Shown here one piece after another: positions 16,698 to 24,243 of a stretch of 64,000 bases of DNA; position 1 is the first letter of the stretch; each line of letters starts with the position of its first letter. Below the pieces are notes generated by a model. It was not told where the DNA came from. It saw only the letters and a program-made list of their open reading frames with translations, and searched no databases. The position numbers and the translations under genes are program-made. The stretch comes from Halomonas elongata (GTDB taxonomy: Bacteria; Pseudomonadota; Gammaproteobacteria; Pseudomonadales; Halomonadaceae): positions 97,837 to 161,836 of the forward strand of contig NZ_JAJQTQ010000008.1 in NCBI RefSeq assembly GCF_029081005.1, read 5' to 3'.

Positions 16698-18062
16698 TCA
16701 CATGTAGCCCAGCACCAGGTAGCCCGCGGCGGCAATGCATCCTGCCAGGGCGGCATAGGGCAACTGGGTGAAGGCGTGCTGGAAGGGTGTGCAGCCGCTG
16801 GCCTGGGCGGTCAGCACCGTGGCGTCGGAATAGAAGCAGGCGTGGCTGCCGAAGGTGCTGGCAGAGAGCGTGGCGCCGATCACCAGGGTCATGTCGGCCC
16901 CGAGATTCTGCCCCAACACGGCGACGATCGGCAGGATGATCACGAAGACGCCCCAGTTGGAACCGGTGGCAAAGGAGACGAAGCCCATGACGGTAAAGAT
17001 GATGAAGGGCAACATTTCCGCGCTGACCAGGGGCTCGACCGTGGTGATGACATAATCGGCGAGTCCCAGCGAGGTGTTGACCTCATTGAAGAGAAAGGCG
17101 GCGACCAGAACGGCCAGGGCATCCATCATCGACTTGAAGCCTTCAAGCACATTATCGAACGTCTGGCTGGGCGAAAGCTTCTTGAATCCGATGAAGGCCA
17201 CGATCATGCCTGCCAGAGTAACGAAGATACCCATCAGGAAATCCAGATCGAACCACCAGGTAAAGAAAGCCAGCGAGGCCATCGGCAACAGGAAGGACCA
17301 GATGCTGCCTTTCGAGTTGGTATCCGCCTCGAGGTGGGCGATTTCGTCGTCGATGTGCTCGGCCCCGGGAGGCACGCACTGCCCCTGCCCTTCGGCACGC
17401 TGCTCGGCCTTCTTCATGGGGCCGAAGGCGGGAATCCAGCGGAAGATGAAAAGCGGCACCAGGATCACGGCGATCCAGGGATAGAACATGTAGGGAATGG
17501 CGCCGATATAAGTCCACACCCCCTGGCCATCTTCCGCCACGCCATTGGTCTCGAGCAGCGCGCCAAAGAAGACCGCCCAGGTCGAGATCGGAATCAACAC
17601 GCTGATGGGCGCCGCCGTCGAATCGATGACATAGGCCAGCATTTCCCGGGACGTCTTGAATCGATCGGTGACCTTGCGCATCGAGGTGCCAACGGCCAGT
17701 GAGTTCAGGTAGTCGTCGACGAACAGGATGATGCCCATGATCCAGCAGCCCAGCAGTGCGCGAGGCTTGTTGGTGGTATAACGCATCAGCTTGTCCGCAA
17801 AGGCCCGGGAGGAGCCGGACTTGAGCAGTAGCGCAATGATACTGCCCATGAGGCCGCAGACCATGATGACCCAGGCGACGTCCTCATTGGTCATGACCGA
17901 GAGCAGGTCACCGGTGAGGCTGCTCAAGGCATTGCCGGGGTCGATCATCAGGGTGCCGATGAAGGCCCCCAGGACCAGGGGTTCGAGGGCCCTGCGTGTC
18001 CACAATGCGAGTATCAGGACGATTGCCGTGGGCAGCAGGACAAGGGGATTGTCATATTCCAT
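16698..18062 (-). CDS. NhaC-family Na+/H+ antiporter-like membrane protein
   Basis: A polytopic inner-membrane protein of 454 residues with about 11-12 hydrophobic segments. Family features include MGIILFVDDYLNSLAVGTSM (about 110-129), with a membrane-embedded Asp pair, and the segments SVLIPISTWAVFFGALLETN and VSFATGSNWGVFVIILPIV. NhaC-type antiporters exchange sodium for protons, but some relatives exchange organic ions. Its place between two flavin amine oxidase genes and downstream of puuA suggests uptake or exchange of the amine, or of a product, rather than plain sodium export. The gap to the upstream puuB-like gene is 97 bases; the downstream oxidoreductase starts 24 bases later. Confidence 0.85.
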   Translation of the reverse strand: MEYDNPLVLLPTAIVLILALWTRRALEPLVLGAFIGTLMIDPGNALSSLTGDLLSVMTNEDVAWVIMVCGLMGSIIALLLKSGSSRAFADKLMRYTTNKPRALLGCWIMGIILFVDDYLNSLAVGTSMRKVTDRFKTSREMLAYVIDSTAAPISVLIPISTWAVFFGALLETNGVAEDGQGVWTYIGAIPYMFYPWIAVILVPLFIFRWIPAFGPMKKAEQRAEGQGQCVPPGAEHIDDEIAHLEADTNSKGSIWSFLLPMASLAFFTWWFDLDFLMGIFVTLAGMIVAFIGFKKLSPSQTFDNVLEGFKSMMDALAVLVAAFLFNEVNTSLGLADYVITTVEPLVSAEMLPFIIFTVMGFVSFATGSNWGVFVIILPIVAVLGQNLGADMTLVIGATLSASTFGSHACFYSDATVLTAQASGCTPFQHAFTQLPYAALAGCIAAAGYLVLGYM

Positions 18063-18159
18063 CGTGTCTTACCTCAGCGGAATTGTTGTTGTACGTTCGT
18101 GAAGGAAACACTGCACAAATGTCTATGTTCAGCGTCTCCTGAATGACGGTAAGTAGCGG

Positions 18160-19449
18160 TTATTTGAGTTTTTCGAGCAGTTGGTAGTACCACATGCCGG
18201 CCGCGAGCAGCGTGTTGCCGAGACGGTCATCGAGCGGAATGCGAAGGTGTCGAACCTCGGCGAAGGCGTCGAATTCCTCGAGGGTTCCGGAAACGGCGTT
18301 GGCCATGATCTCGCCGACGATGTGCGAGGTTGCAATGCCGTGGCCCGAGTATCCCTGGGCGTAATAGACATTGCGGGAAAGCTTGCCGAGCTGGGGAATG
18401 CGGTTGATCACGATGCCCGCCATGCCTTGCCATTGAAAATCGATGGCAATGCCCTTGAGTTGCGGGAAGGTGTGCTCCAGACGCGGGCGTAGTTCGCCTG
18501 CGATATCCGCCGAATCGCGGCCGGAGTAGTTGGCCCCACCGCCGAAGAGAAGCCGCTTGTCGGCGGTCAGCCGGTAGTAATCGAGCACGAAACGCGTGTC
18601 GTAGACCGCCAGATCCTGTGGGTCGATGGCGTTCACCTGCTCGGGTGTCAGTGGCGCGGTGGTCACGATGCCCAGCGATGCCGGAAACAGCTTGCCCTTG
18701 AGCTGCTTGCGCTCGAGGCGATGGTAGGCGTTGCCGGCAAGGATCACGCTGTCGGCCGTCACTCGGCCGTGCTCGCCGACCACTACCGGCGTATCGCCAT
18801 GCTCGATATCGACCACCGGCGAGTTTTCGAAGATCAGTGCTCCCAGGCTCGCCGCCGCGCGCGCCTCGCCCAGGCACAGGTTGAGCGGGTGCAGGTGCAT
18901 GTTGTAATCGTTGCGGATCGCACCGTGGTAAAGGCTCGTGCCAATGACGCCGCGCAGCTCGTCGGCGTCGAGCCAGTGCACGTGCTCGCCGATGGCATGG
19001 TGCCGTGATGCTTCGAAATCCTGGCGCAATGCCTTGATGTGGCTGGGCTTGTAGGCCGCCTGCAGATGCCCGTGCTTGAGGTCGCAGGGAATCGCATACT
19101 TCTCGACGCGCTGCCTGATGATCCGATGCCCGCGCCAGCGCAGGTTCCAGACGAATGCCTCGGCCTCATCGCCCAGCGTGCGTCGCATTTGCCGGGTCAT
19201 GGCGTCCTGGCCGGAGAGGCTGCCGGTCACCTGCCCGCCGTTGCGCCCGCTGGCCCCCCAGCCGATCCTGTTGGCCTCGACGATAGCGACACGGTAACCG
19301 CGCTCCGCCAGTTCGACCGCCGTGGACACACCGGTAAAACCGCCGCCGATGATGGCCACATCGGCCCGATGCTCGCTCTCCAGCTGCGGATAGGCAGACT
19401 CCTCGACCATCGAGGCGGTGTAATAAGAAGCGCAGCGTTCTTGTGTCAT
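18160..19449 (-). CDS. puuB: Gamma-glutamylputrescine oxidase-like FAD oxidoreductase
   Basis: In the Puu pathway this flavoprotein oxidises gamma-glutamyl-putrescine to gamma-glutamyl-aminobutyraldehyde. The product has 429 residues, close to E. coli PuuB (426). Near the N terminus, CASYYTASMVEES is typical of the family. The FAD motif ADVAIIGGGFTGVSTAVELA spans about 29-48, followed by NRIGWGASGRNGGQVTGSLS. The C-terminal VYYAQGYSGHGIATSHIVG is also characteristic. It starts 9 bases after puuA on the same strand, so the two are co-transcribed. A second, more distant paralogue follows at 15265-16674. No puuC or puuD is seen in the window. Confidence 0.85.
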   Translation of the reverse strand: MTQERCASYYTASMVEESAYPQLESEHRADVAIIGGGFTGVSTAVELAERGYRVAIVEANRIGWGASGRNGGQVTGSLSGQDAMTRQMRRTLGDEAEAFVWNLRWRGHRIIRQRVEKYAIPCDLKHGHLQAAYKPSHIKALRQDFEASRHHAIGEHVHWLDADELRGVIGTSLYHGAIRNDYNMHLHPLNLCLGEARAAASLGALIFENSPVVDIEHGDTPVVVGEHGRVTADSVILAGNAYHRLERKQLKGKLFPASLGIVTTAPLTPEQVNAIDPQDLAVYDTRFVLDYYRLTADKRLLFGGGANYSGRDSADIAGELRPRLEHTFPQLKGIAIDFQWQGMAGIVINRIPQLGKLSRNVYYAQGYSGHGIATSHIVGEIMANAVSGTLEEFDAFAEVRHLRIPLDDRLGNTLLAAGMWYYQLLEKLK

Positions 19450-19458
19450 TCCTGCTCC

Positions 19459-20817
19459 TTAGAGGCGTGTCAGATAGGTCTGGTGGTCGATATCGGTGAC
19501 CCTGGCCAGCAGGCTCCTCGCTTCGTGTCGCTTGACCCTGGCGTAGAGGTCCCGATAGGCCAGACCGAAGGTGTCGGCCATTGCCGGCGAGGCGGCGAAG
19601 CGCTCGAGGGCGGCCAGCCAATCGTGGTTGAGCCATTCAACGTGCGGCGAACCGGTATCGTCCTCGATGGGAGGCGGTGGCGCGATACGCTGCTCGAGCC
19701 CATGCAGGACGCCGCCGAGCAGCGCGGCGGCGACCAGATAAGGGTTGGCATCGGCACCGGCCACACGATGCTCCAGGCGCGCCCCGGCTCCACGCCACTC
19801 GGGGACGCGCACCGCCGCACCACGATGATCACGGCCCCAGTTGCACTCGATCGGAGCGAAGCTGTCCGGCTGAAAGCGCCGGTAGGAATTGGCATGAGGA
19901 GCGAAGATCGCCTGGGCGTCGAGCAAGCTGTGCATCACGCCGCCGATGGCCGCTTCGAGGTGCCCCGCACCGTTGTCCTGATCGAAGATATTGTTCCCTT
20001 CCGCGTCGATGACGCTGACGTGCAGGTGCATGCCTGATCCGGCCTGATCGCTGTACGGCTTGGCCATGAAGGTGCTGGCAAGGCCGTGATGCTTGGCGGC
20101 CTGCGCGACGAGGCGCTTGAAACAGAGCGCATCGTCGGCAGCGGCCAGGGCATCCGCGCGATGCCAGAGATTGACCTCGAACTGCCCTGGCCCGAACTCG
20201 GCAATCAGGGTATCCGCCGGGATCTGCTGGGCATCGGCGAACGTGCGGATGGTATCGAGAACGGGGGTCATGGCATCCATGGTGTCGAGCGCGTAGAGCT
20301 GCTGACCGCCGAGACGGCCCCCGGGACACAGGGACGCGGGGGGCATGGGCTTCAGCCTGTGCCGCTCATCCGCGTCGAGCAGGTAGAACTCCAGCTCGAT
20401 CGCGAGTACCGGCGTCCAGCCATGACGATGGAAGCGCTCGATGATGGCCGCGAGGATGGCACGAGGATCCATGAAGCTCGGCATGCCGTGAAGATCGTTC
20501 AGGGTGGTCAGCACCTGGTAGCCACTCGCCCACGGCAGTGGCATCAAGGTGCGCTCGTCGGCCCGGCAGACGCCGTCGGGATCACCGATCGATTGGGACA
20601 GGCCAGTAAGCGCATCGTTGTCGTCACCCCAGATATCCAGCGACTGGGTCGAGAGCGGCAGACGGACCTGCCCGGCCAGCACCTTGTCGAGCTGTGCGGC
20701 CGGGACCCACTTGCCGCGCGGGATACCATTCATGTCGATGCAGAGGACGTCGATGCGCTCCGTGGCCTTATTGTCGTGGGTATGTTCGGTGCTGTTGGAA
20801 CAGGGAGTCTGCGACAT
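19459..20817 (-). CDS. puuA: Gamma-glutamylputrescine synthetase-like glutamine synthetase
   Basis: An ATP-dependent ligase of the glutamine synthetase fold that joins glutamate to an amine such as putrescine. It has 452 residues, as expected for PuuA-type enzymes (E. coli 472). Key motifs are AIELEFYLLDADE (metal-binding Glu, about 144-156), AEFGPGQFEVNL, SGMHLHVSVID (substrate and ATP site) and the glutamate-binding GAGARLEHRVAGADANPYL near 350. It is the first gene of a puuA-puuB-nhaC-oxidase unit. A doubled palindromic operator sits 30-54 bases upstream of its start, and a divergent GntR regulator lies beyond that. Substrates such as ethanolamine or other polyamines remain possible. Confidence 0.87.
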   Translation of the reverse strand: MSQTPCSNSTEHTHDNKATERIDVLCIDMNGIPRGKWVPAAQLDKVLAGQVRLPLSTQSLDIWGDDNDALTGLSQSIGDPDGVCRADERTLMPLPWASGYQVLTTLNDLHGMPSFMDPRAILAAIIERFHRHGWTPVLAIELEFYLLDADERHRLKPMPPASLCPGGRLGGQQLYALDTMDAMTPVLDTIRTFADAQQIPADTLIAEFGPGQFEVNLWHRADALAAADDALCFKRLVAQAAKHHGLASTFMAKPYSDQAGSGMHLHVSVIDAEGNNIFDQDNGAGHLEAAIGGVMHSLLDAQAIFAPHANSYRRFQPDSFAPIECNWGRDHRGAAVRVPEWRGAGARLEHRVAGADANPYLVAAALLGGVLHGLEQRIAPPPPIEDDTGSPHVEWLNHDWLAALERFAASPAMADTFGLAYRDLYARVKRHEARSLLARVTDIDHQTYLTRL

Positions 20818-20846
20818 GGATGACTCTCGATCTTGTCATGATTATG

Positions 20847-20871
20847 TGTGATCACACTGGATGTGATCACA
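20847..20871. promoter_or_regulatory. Double palindromic operator between puuA and gntR
   Basis: Two identical perfect palindromes, TGTGATCACA at 20847-20856 and again at 20862-20871, are separated by CTGGA, so their centres are 15 bases apart. They lie 30 bases upstream of the puuA start and about 119 bases upstream of the divergent gntR. FCD-type GntR proteins bind as dimers to short palindromes, so the linked regulator is the obvious candidate. The tandem arrangement implies two dimers on one DNA face. TGTGA half-sites also resemble CRP half-sites, but the 10-base perfect palindrome does not fit the 16-base CRP spacing. Confidence 0.75.
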
Positions 20872-20989
20872 GTAGCAGCCACCCATGAAGCGCACAAGGC
20901 GCACCAGGGTTCGTGAACCGTCAAGCGAGTTGGGGTAAGCTGAAAGCCTATCCCGGCCCCTCACCCAGCAACAGGCTATGGCACCCTGA

Positions 20990-21649
20990 ATGACCCCGGA
21001 ACCGACCACCAGTCGCAACACTTTTTCGCCCGACACCGCCTCGACCCGACTGCATCGGGCCCTGCGCGTGCGTCTTTGCGAAGGGGGATTCACGCCCGGC
21101 GAGGTGATCTCGATTCGGCGCATTGCGTCGGAATACGATACCGGCACCATGCCGGCACGGGAGGCGGTACGCTGGCTGGTCACCGAGGGGGCGCTGATGT
21201 TTTCCGACAGCCGCAAGATCATCGTGCCCGAATTGAGCCACGACCGTTTCCACGAAATATTGTTTGCGCGAAAGAACCTGGAAACCGAGCTGTCACGCCA
21301 TGCCTTCGACAATATCGTCGAAGCTGATATAGACGCCCTGGAACGGATCGATCAACGGATCAATGCCGCCATCGCCCAAGGCGATCTCGTCGACTACATG
21401 CGCGACAATTACCGGTTCCATTTCCATATCTATCGTCTCAGCCAGTCCCGGGTACTGCTGCCATTGGTCGAGATCCTGTGGCTGCAATATGGGCCGAGCA
21501 TGCGCTACATCTGCACCCGCTGGGGGGCATCGAGCATCGCCGACGATTATCATCGTGAGGTGACGCAGGCGCTCAGGAATGGGGATCGGGAAGGGTTCTG
21601 CCAGGCGATCGCCGCCGATATCGAACAGGGCATGATGCTGCTGGAGTAG
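20990..21649 (+). CDS. GntR family regulator, FCD type
   Basis: A transcription factor of 219 residues. An N-terminal winged helix-turn-helix spans about residues 20-75 (LHRALRVRLCEGGFTPGEVI, then TGTMPAREAVRWLVTEGAL, where PAREAVRWL matches the GntR recognition-helix consensus). A C-terminal all-helical FCD ligand domain follows, with the metal or ligand His residues in RFHFHIYRLS (about 142-151) and DDYHREVTQAL. It is divergent from puuA, and the doubled palindrome between them is its likely operator, so it probably controls the polyamine operon in response to a pathway intermediate. The start follows the ORF's first ATG; no strong Shine-Dalgarno is visible. Confidence 0.9.
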   Translation: MTPEPTTSRNTFSPDTASTRLHRALRVRLCEGGFTPGEVISIRRIASEYDTGTMPAREAVRWLVTEGALMFSDSRKIIVPELSHDRFHEILFARKNLETELSRHAFDNIVEADIDALERIDQRINAAIAQGDLVDYMRDNYRFHFHIYRLSQSRVLLPLVEILWLQYGPSMRYICTRWGASSIADDYHREVTQALRNGDREGFCQAIAADIEQGMMLLE

Positions 21650-21661
21650 CCGTTCGCGCTG

Positions 21662-23518
21662 TCATGGGCTTCGGCTGTCGTGGTCGTCTTGCATCGCCGC
21701 CATGGCGGCGCGTGGGTCGCGGGGGTAGAAACGCTCGGGCTGGCGCGCCACGTGGGGGAAGAAGCGGGTGTCCTTGTAGGGCATCTTCATGAAGCCCGAG
21801 ACGCCGAGCCCTTCGATCAATCCGACCGCATCGAGGATGTCATCGAGTCGTTGGCGAAATTCCGTTTCTCGGGACGGGTCGAGCAGGCGATAGTGGCTAT
21901 GGATCTTGAGGTGCTCGGGCAACGCCTCGAAGATGATCATCCCGGTGTGGTGGATCCCGTTCAGGGCCTCGAGCGAGGTGATGATGGCCTCCGGCAATAC
22001 CAGGAACTCGTCCGGGTCCGGCCCATCCTCGAAGTAGCTGTGCAGCCGGGAGCGGTCTTCCAGCTCGGGGACGGCACTGACCTCGTATTCGAGCCGCAGG
22101 TCCGGCGTGATCACGAAGGGACGATCCGGCCCCTCGCGCTCCAGGTGGAGGGTATCGCGGGCATTGAACAGGCAGCTCTTGAAGATGCCGCGCCGGTGAA
22201 TGGCCCGGGCCAGGCTGACCATGTTGTTGACGGCGGCGACGAAGGCCGGCTTGAGCGAGGGATCGTGCAGGTTGAGCGAGGTGTCGATGTAGACGCCCTC
22301 GGCCTCCCAGCGGACCGCCAGGCCCCCCACGACCGGATAGTTGCCCAGTCGGCTCACCGCCGCCAGAAAGGCCTTCTCGGTCTCGCCCATGCCTTGCATG
22401 AAGTTCTTGTAGTAGCGATCGAGCTGGACATCATTGACGTCGCTCAGGGTTTCGCGACCGCCCTCCTCGCGCAGGAAGGACTTGCGCGAGCTATAGACCA
22501 CGGTGTCGATCTCGCGACCGGCGGCACGGCTCCACACCGGCACCAGCGGCGTCTCCGGGGGCTCCGGCAGGTCGAGCATGACGAGCCTGGCCAGGCGCGG
22601 CATTTCGCGGGTGAAATGGTCTCCCGCCCGGCGTCGCACCTCGGGGTCCGGATCCAGCATGCCGTCGAGCATGCGGGCGAACTCCCGGGGAAGCCCGAGC
22701 GAGGTGGCCGGAATGGCCCGGTGGCCGAACCGGCAGGATTGGGCCGAGGCCAGCGCATAGAGCGTGCCGGCCGTGCCCTGCTCGTCGAAACGCGGCGATG
22801 ACAGGGCACCGTTGAGTTGTTCCTCACCGATGAAGTAGACGTCGCCCAGCCGGGCATTGGTCTGTTGCAGGTTGTCCGACATCAGCTCCATGACGTTGGC
22901 GGCGACGAACTGCTGATTGGCATCGAGCTGAGCGAACACCGAAGAGCCCCAGTCGATCAGCGCGATCGTCTCGGCCTGCTCATCGAAGACCAGGTTGGAG
23001 GGCTTGATGTCGCCGTGCACCACCGGGCGCCCCGCCGGCCCGGTCTCGCGGCGCAACGCCCGCAGGATGCCGGCGAGTTGATCGGCGATGTGCACGATCA
23101 GCCGGGGTGGCAGGCGCCCTTCCCGCAGCGAGAGCTCTTCCAGATTGATGCCCGGCGCACGTTGCATCACCAGGATCGACTGGTTGCGCACGCGCTGGAA
23201 GACGATCAGCTTGGGAATCCGGGGATGGGCGACCTGCTCCAGCATGAAGGCCTCTTCCTCGAGGCGGTCCTGGATTCGCTGGGACAGGTTGACCCGGGTG
23301 AACTTGAAGACATACTGCTCACCGAGCGCGGTCACGCCGGCGAACACGAAGCCATAGGCGCCCTTGCCGATCAGTTCGATATCCCGGTAGCCGAGCTGCT
23401 CGAGCTGCGCCTTGCACAGCGCCACCCATTCGCGCAGCTTGCGCGCGTCGTGGTGGCTGAGCAGATAGACCGACTGGTCCTCCGGAATATAGAACTGCTG
23501 CAGGGGCGCCTGGGTCAT
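21662..23518 (-). CDS. Hanks-type serine/threonine protein kinase with large unknown C-terminal domain
   Basis: A predicted cytoplasmic kinase of 618 residues with no transmembrane segment. Kinase subdomains are complete: glycine loop GKGAYGFVF (51-59), ATP-binding Lys72 in YVFKF, catalytic loop HGDIKPSN (168-175, Asp170 and Asn175), and a metal motif that reads DWG (189-191) in place of DFG. Residues about 330-618 form a second domain I do not recognise, with SRLGNYPVVGGLAVRWEAEG and HYRLLDPSRETEFRQRLDDI. It starts 22 bases after higA on the same strand, so it may be expressed from the higBA promoter. The substrate is unknown. Confidence 0.85.
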   Translation of the reverse strand: MTQAPLQQFYIPEDQSVYLLSHHDARKLREWVALCKAQLEQLGYRDIELIGKGAYGFVFAGVTALGEQYVFKFTRVNLSQRIQDRLEEEAFMLEQVAHPRIPKLIVFQRVRNQSILVMQRAPGINLEELSLREGRLPPRLIVHIADQLAGILRALRRETGPAGRPVVHGDIKPSNLVFDEQAETIALIDWGSSVFAQLDANQQFVAANVMELMSDNLQQTNARLGDVYFIGEEQLNGALSSPRFDEQGTAGTLYALASAQSCRFGHRAIPATSLGLPREFARMLDGMLDPDPEVRRRAGDHFTREMPRLARLVMLDLPEPPETPLVPVWSRAAGREIDTVVYSSRKSFLREEGGRETLSDVNDVQLDRYYKNFMQGMGETEKAFLAAVSRLGNYPVVGGLAVRWEAEGVYIDTSLNLHDPSLKPAFVAAVNNMVSLARAIHRRGIFKSCLFNARDTLHLEREGPDRPFVITPDLRLEYEVSAVPELEDRSRLHSYFEDGPDPDEFLVLPEAIITSLEALNGIHHTGMIIFEALPEHLKIHSHYRLLDPSRETEFRQRLDDILDAVGLIEGLGVSGFMKMPYKDTRFFPHVARQPERFYPRDPRAAMAAMQDDHDSRSP

Positions 23519-23540
23519 CGGCGTTTCAAGGCAGGCCCTC

Positions 23541-23855
23541 TCAGGCCACCTCCAATGGTTTTGCCTTTTCGATGCGTTCGCGCCGCTTCACATCATGGGT
23601 CGCTTCCCAGAGATCCGACTTCTGCTGCAGGTTCAACCAGAATTGTGCAGAGTTGCCGAAGACACGACCCAGCATCAGCGCAGTATCGGCGGTCACGGCC
23701 CGCTTGTTACGACATAGCTCATTCACCAGACGAGGCGACACTCCCATCCGTTCGGCCAGCTTGGTCTGACTCAAGCCTAGTGGCTCGAGAAACTCCAGAG
23801 TCAGTACCTCCCCGACCGTCGTGGGCTTGCGGTTGGTCAGGATCATGATGTTCAC
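23541..23855 (-). CDS. higA: HigA-type antitoxin (XRE helix-turn-helix)
   Basis: Antitoxin and autorepressor of a type II toxin-antitoxin module. The product has 104 residues, with the start ATG at 23855 overlapping the higB stop by 4 bases. The HTH is LSQTKLAERMGVSPRLVNELCRN (about 29-51), and the HigA hallmark VTADTALMLGRVFGNSAQFWLNLQ (about 55-78) follows. It pairs with the HigB toxin directly upstream in the usual higB-higA order. A palindrome upstream of higB is its likely operator. The tail AKPLEVA ends 22 bases before the kinase gene. Confidence 0.93.
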   Translation of the reverse strand: MNIMILTNRKPTTVGEVLTLEFLEPLGLSQTKLAERMGVSPRLVNELCRNKRAVTADTALMLGRVFGNSAQFWLNLQQKSDLWEATHDVKRRERIEKAKPLEVA

Positions 23856-24142
23856 CTGTAAGTATGGGGGTCTAGATAGAGGTCGTGGGCCTTCTCACCA
23901 TCCCATTCGAAAATCAGGCGGTATTGCCGATTCACGCGAATGGAACACTTGCCCGCCAGTTTTCCCTCCAGGTATTCGAGGCGATTGCCTGGCGGGACCC
24001 GCAAATCGCCAAAATTCGTGGCGGCGTCGATGATATCCAGCTTTCGCATGAGCGCTGTCTCGATGGTGCCGGGGATTTTCTTATGCCACGTACCATCGAC
24101 GAAAAACGCCTCAAGCCATGGATCACGAAAGCTGCCGATCAT
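23852..24142 (-). CDS. higB: HigB-type toxin (RelE superfamily mRNA endonuclease)
   Basis: A ribosome-dependent mRNA interferase of 96 residues, the family's usual size. Visible hallmarks are IPGTIETALMRKLDIIDAA (about 24-42), DLRVPPGNRLEYLEGKLAGK (about 46-65) and the conserved core SIRVNRQYRLIFEWDGEKA (about 67-85), with the Arg, Tyr and Phe residues typical of HigB. It lies upstream of higA, as in most HigBA pairs. It is inserted between the E2 gene of the 2-oxoacid dehydrogenase and the kinase gene, all on the same strand, but has its own operator-like promoter region. Confidence 0.93.
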   Translation of the reverse strand: MIGSFRDPWLEAFFVDGTWHKKIPGTIETALMRKLDIIDAATNFGDLRVPPGNRLEYLEGKLAGKCSIRVNRQYRLIFEWDGEKAHDLYLDPHTYR

Positions 24143-24160
24143 GCCAACCTCTTTTTTACA

Positions 24161-24181
24161 CTATACCACCATACGGTATAG
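24161..24181 (-). promoter_or_regulatory. Putative HigA operator and promoter of higBA
   Basis: CTATACC (24161-24167) and GGTATAG (24175-24181) form a perfect 7-bp inverted repeat with a 7-base spacer, 19 bases upstream of the higB start. The arms also carry TATA-like promoter sequence, so binding here would block transcription. Autorepression by HigA through such palindromes is well known; the assignment here is inferred from position. Confidence 0.6.
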
Positions 24182-24243
24182 ATTGCATCAACGACAGCGA
24201 CCGCTCCATGGACAAAGCTTTCCCAGTCACAGCGGCATCCCTG

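Noticed and set aside
20847..20871. CRP binding site
   Set aside because: The TGTGA half-sites are only 0-2 bases apart within each palindrome, unlike the 6-base spacer of CRP sites; across the two palindromes the spacing does not fit either.
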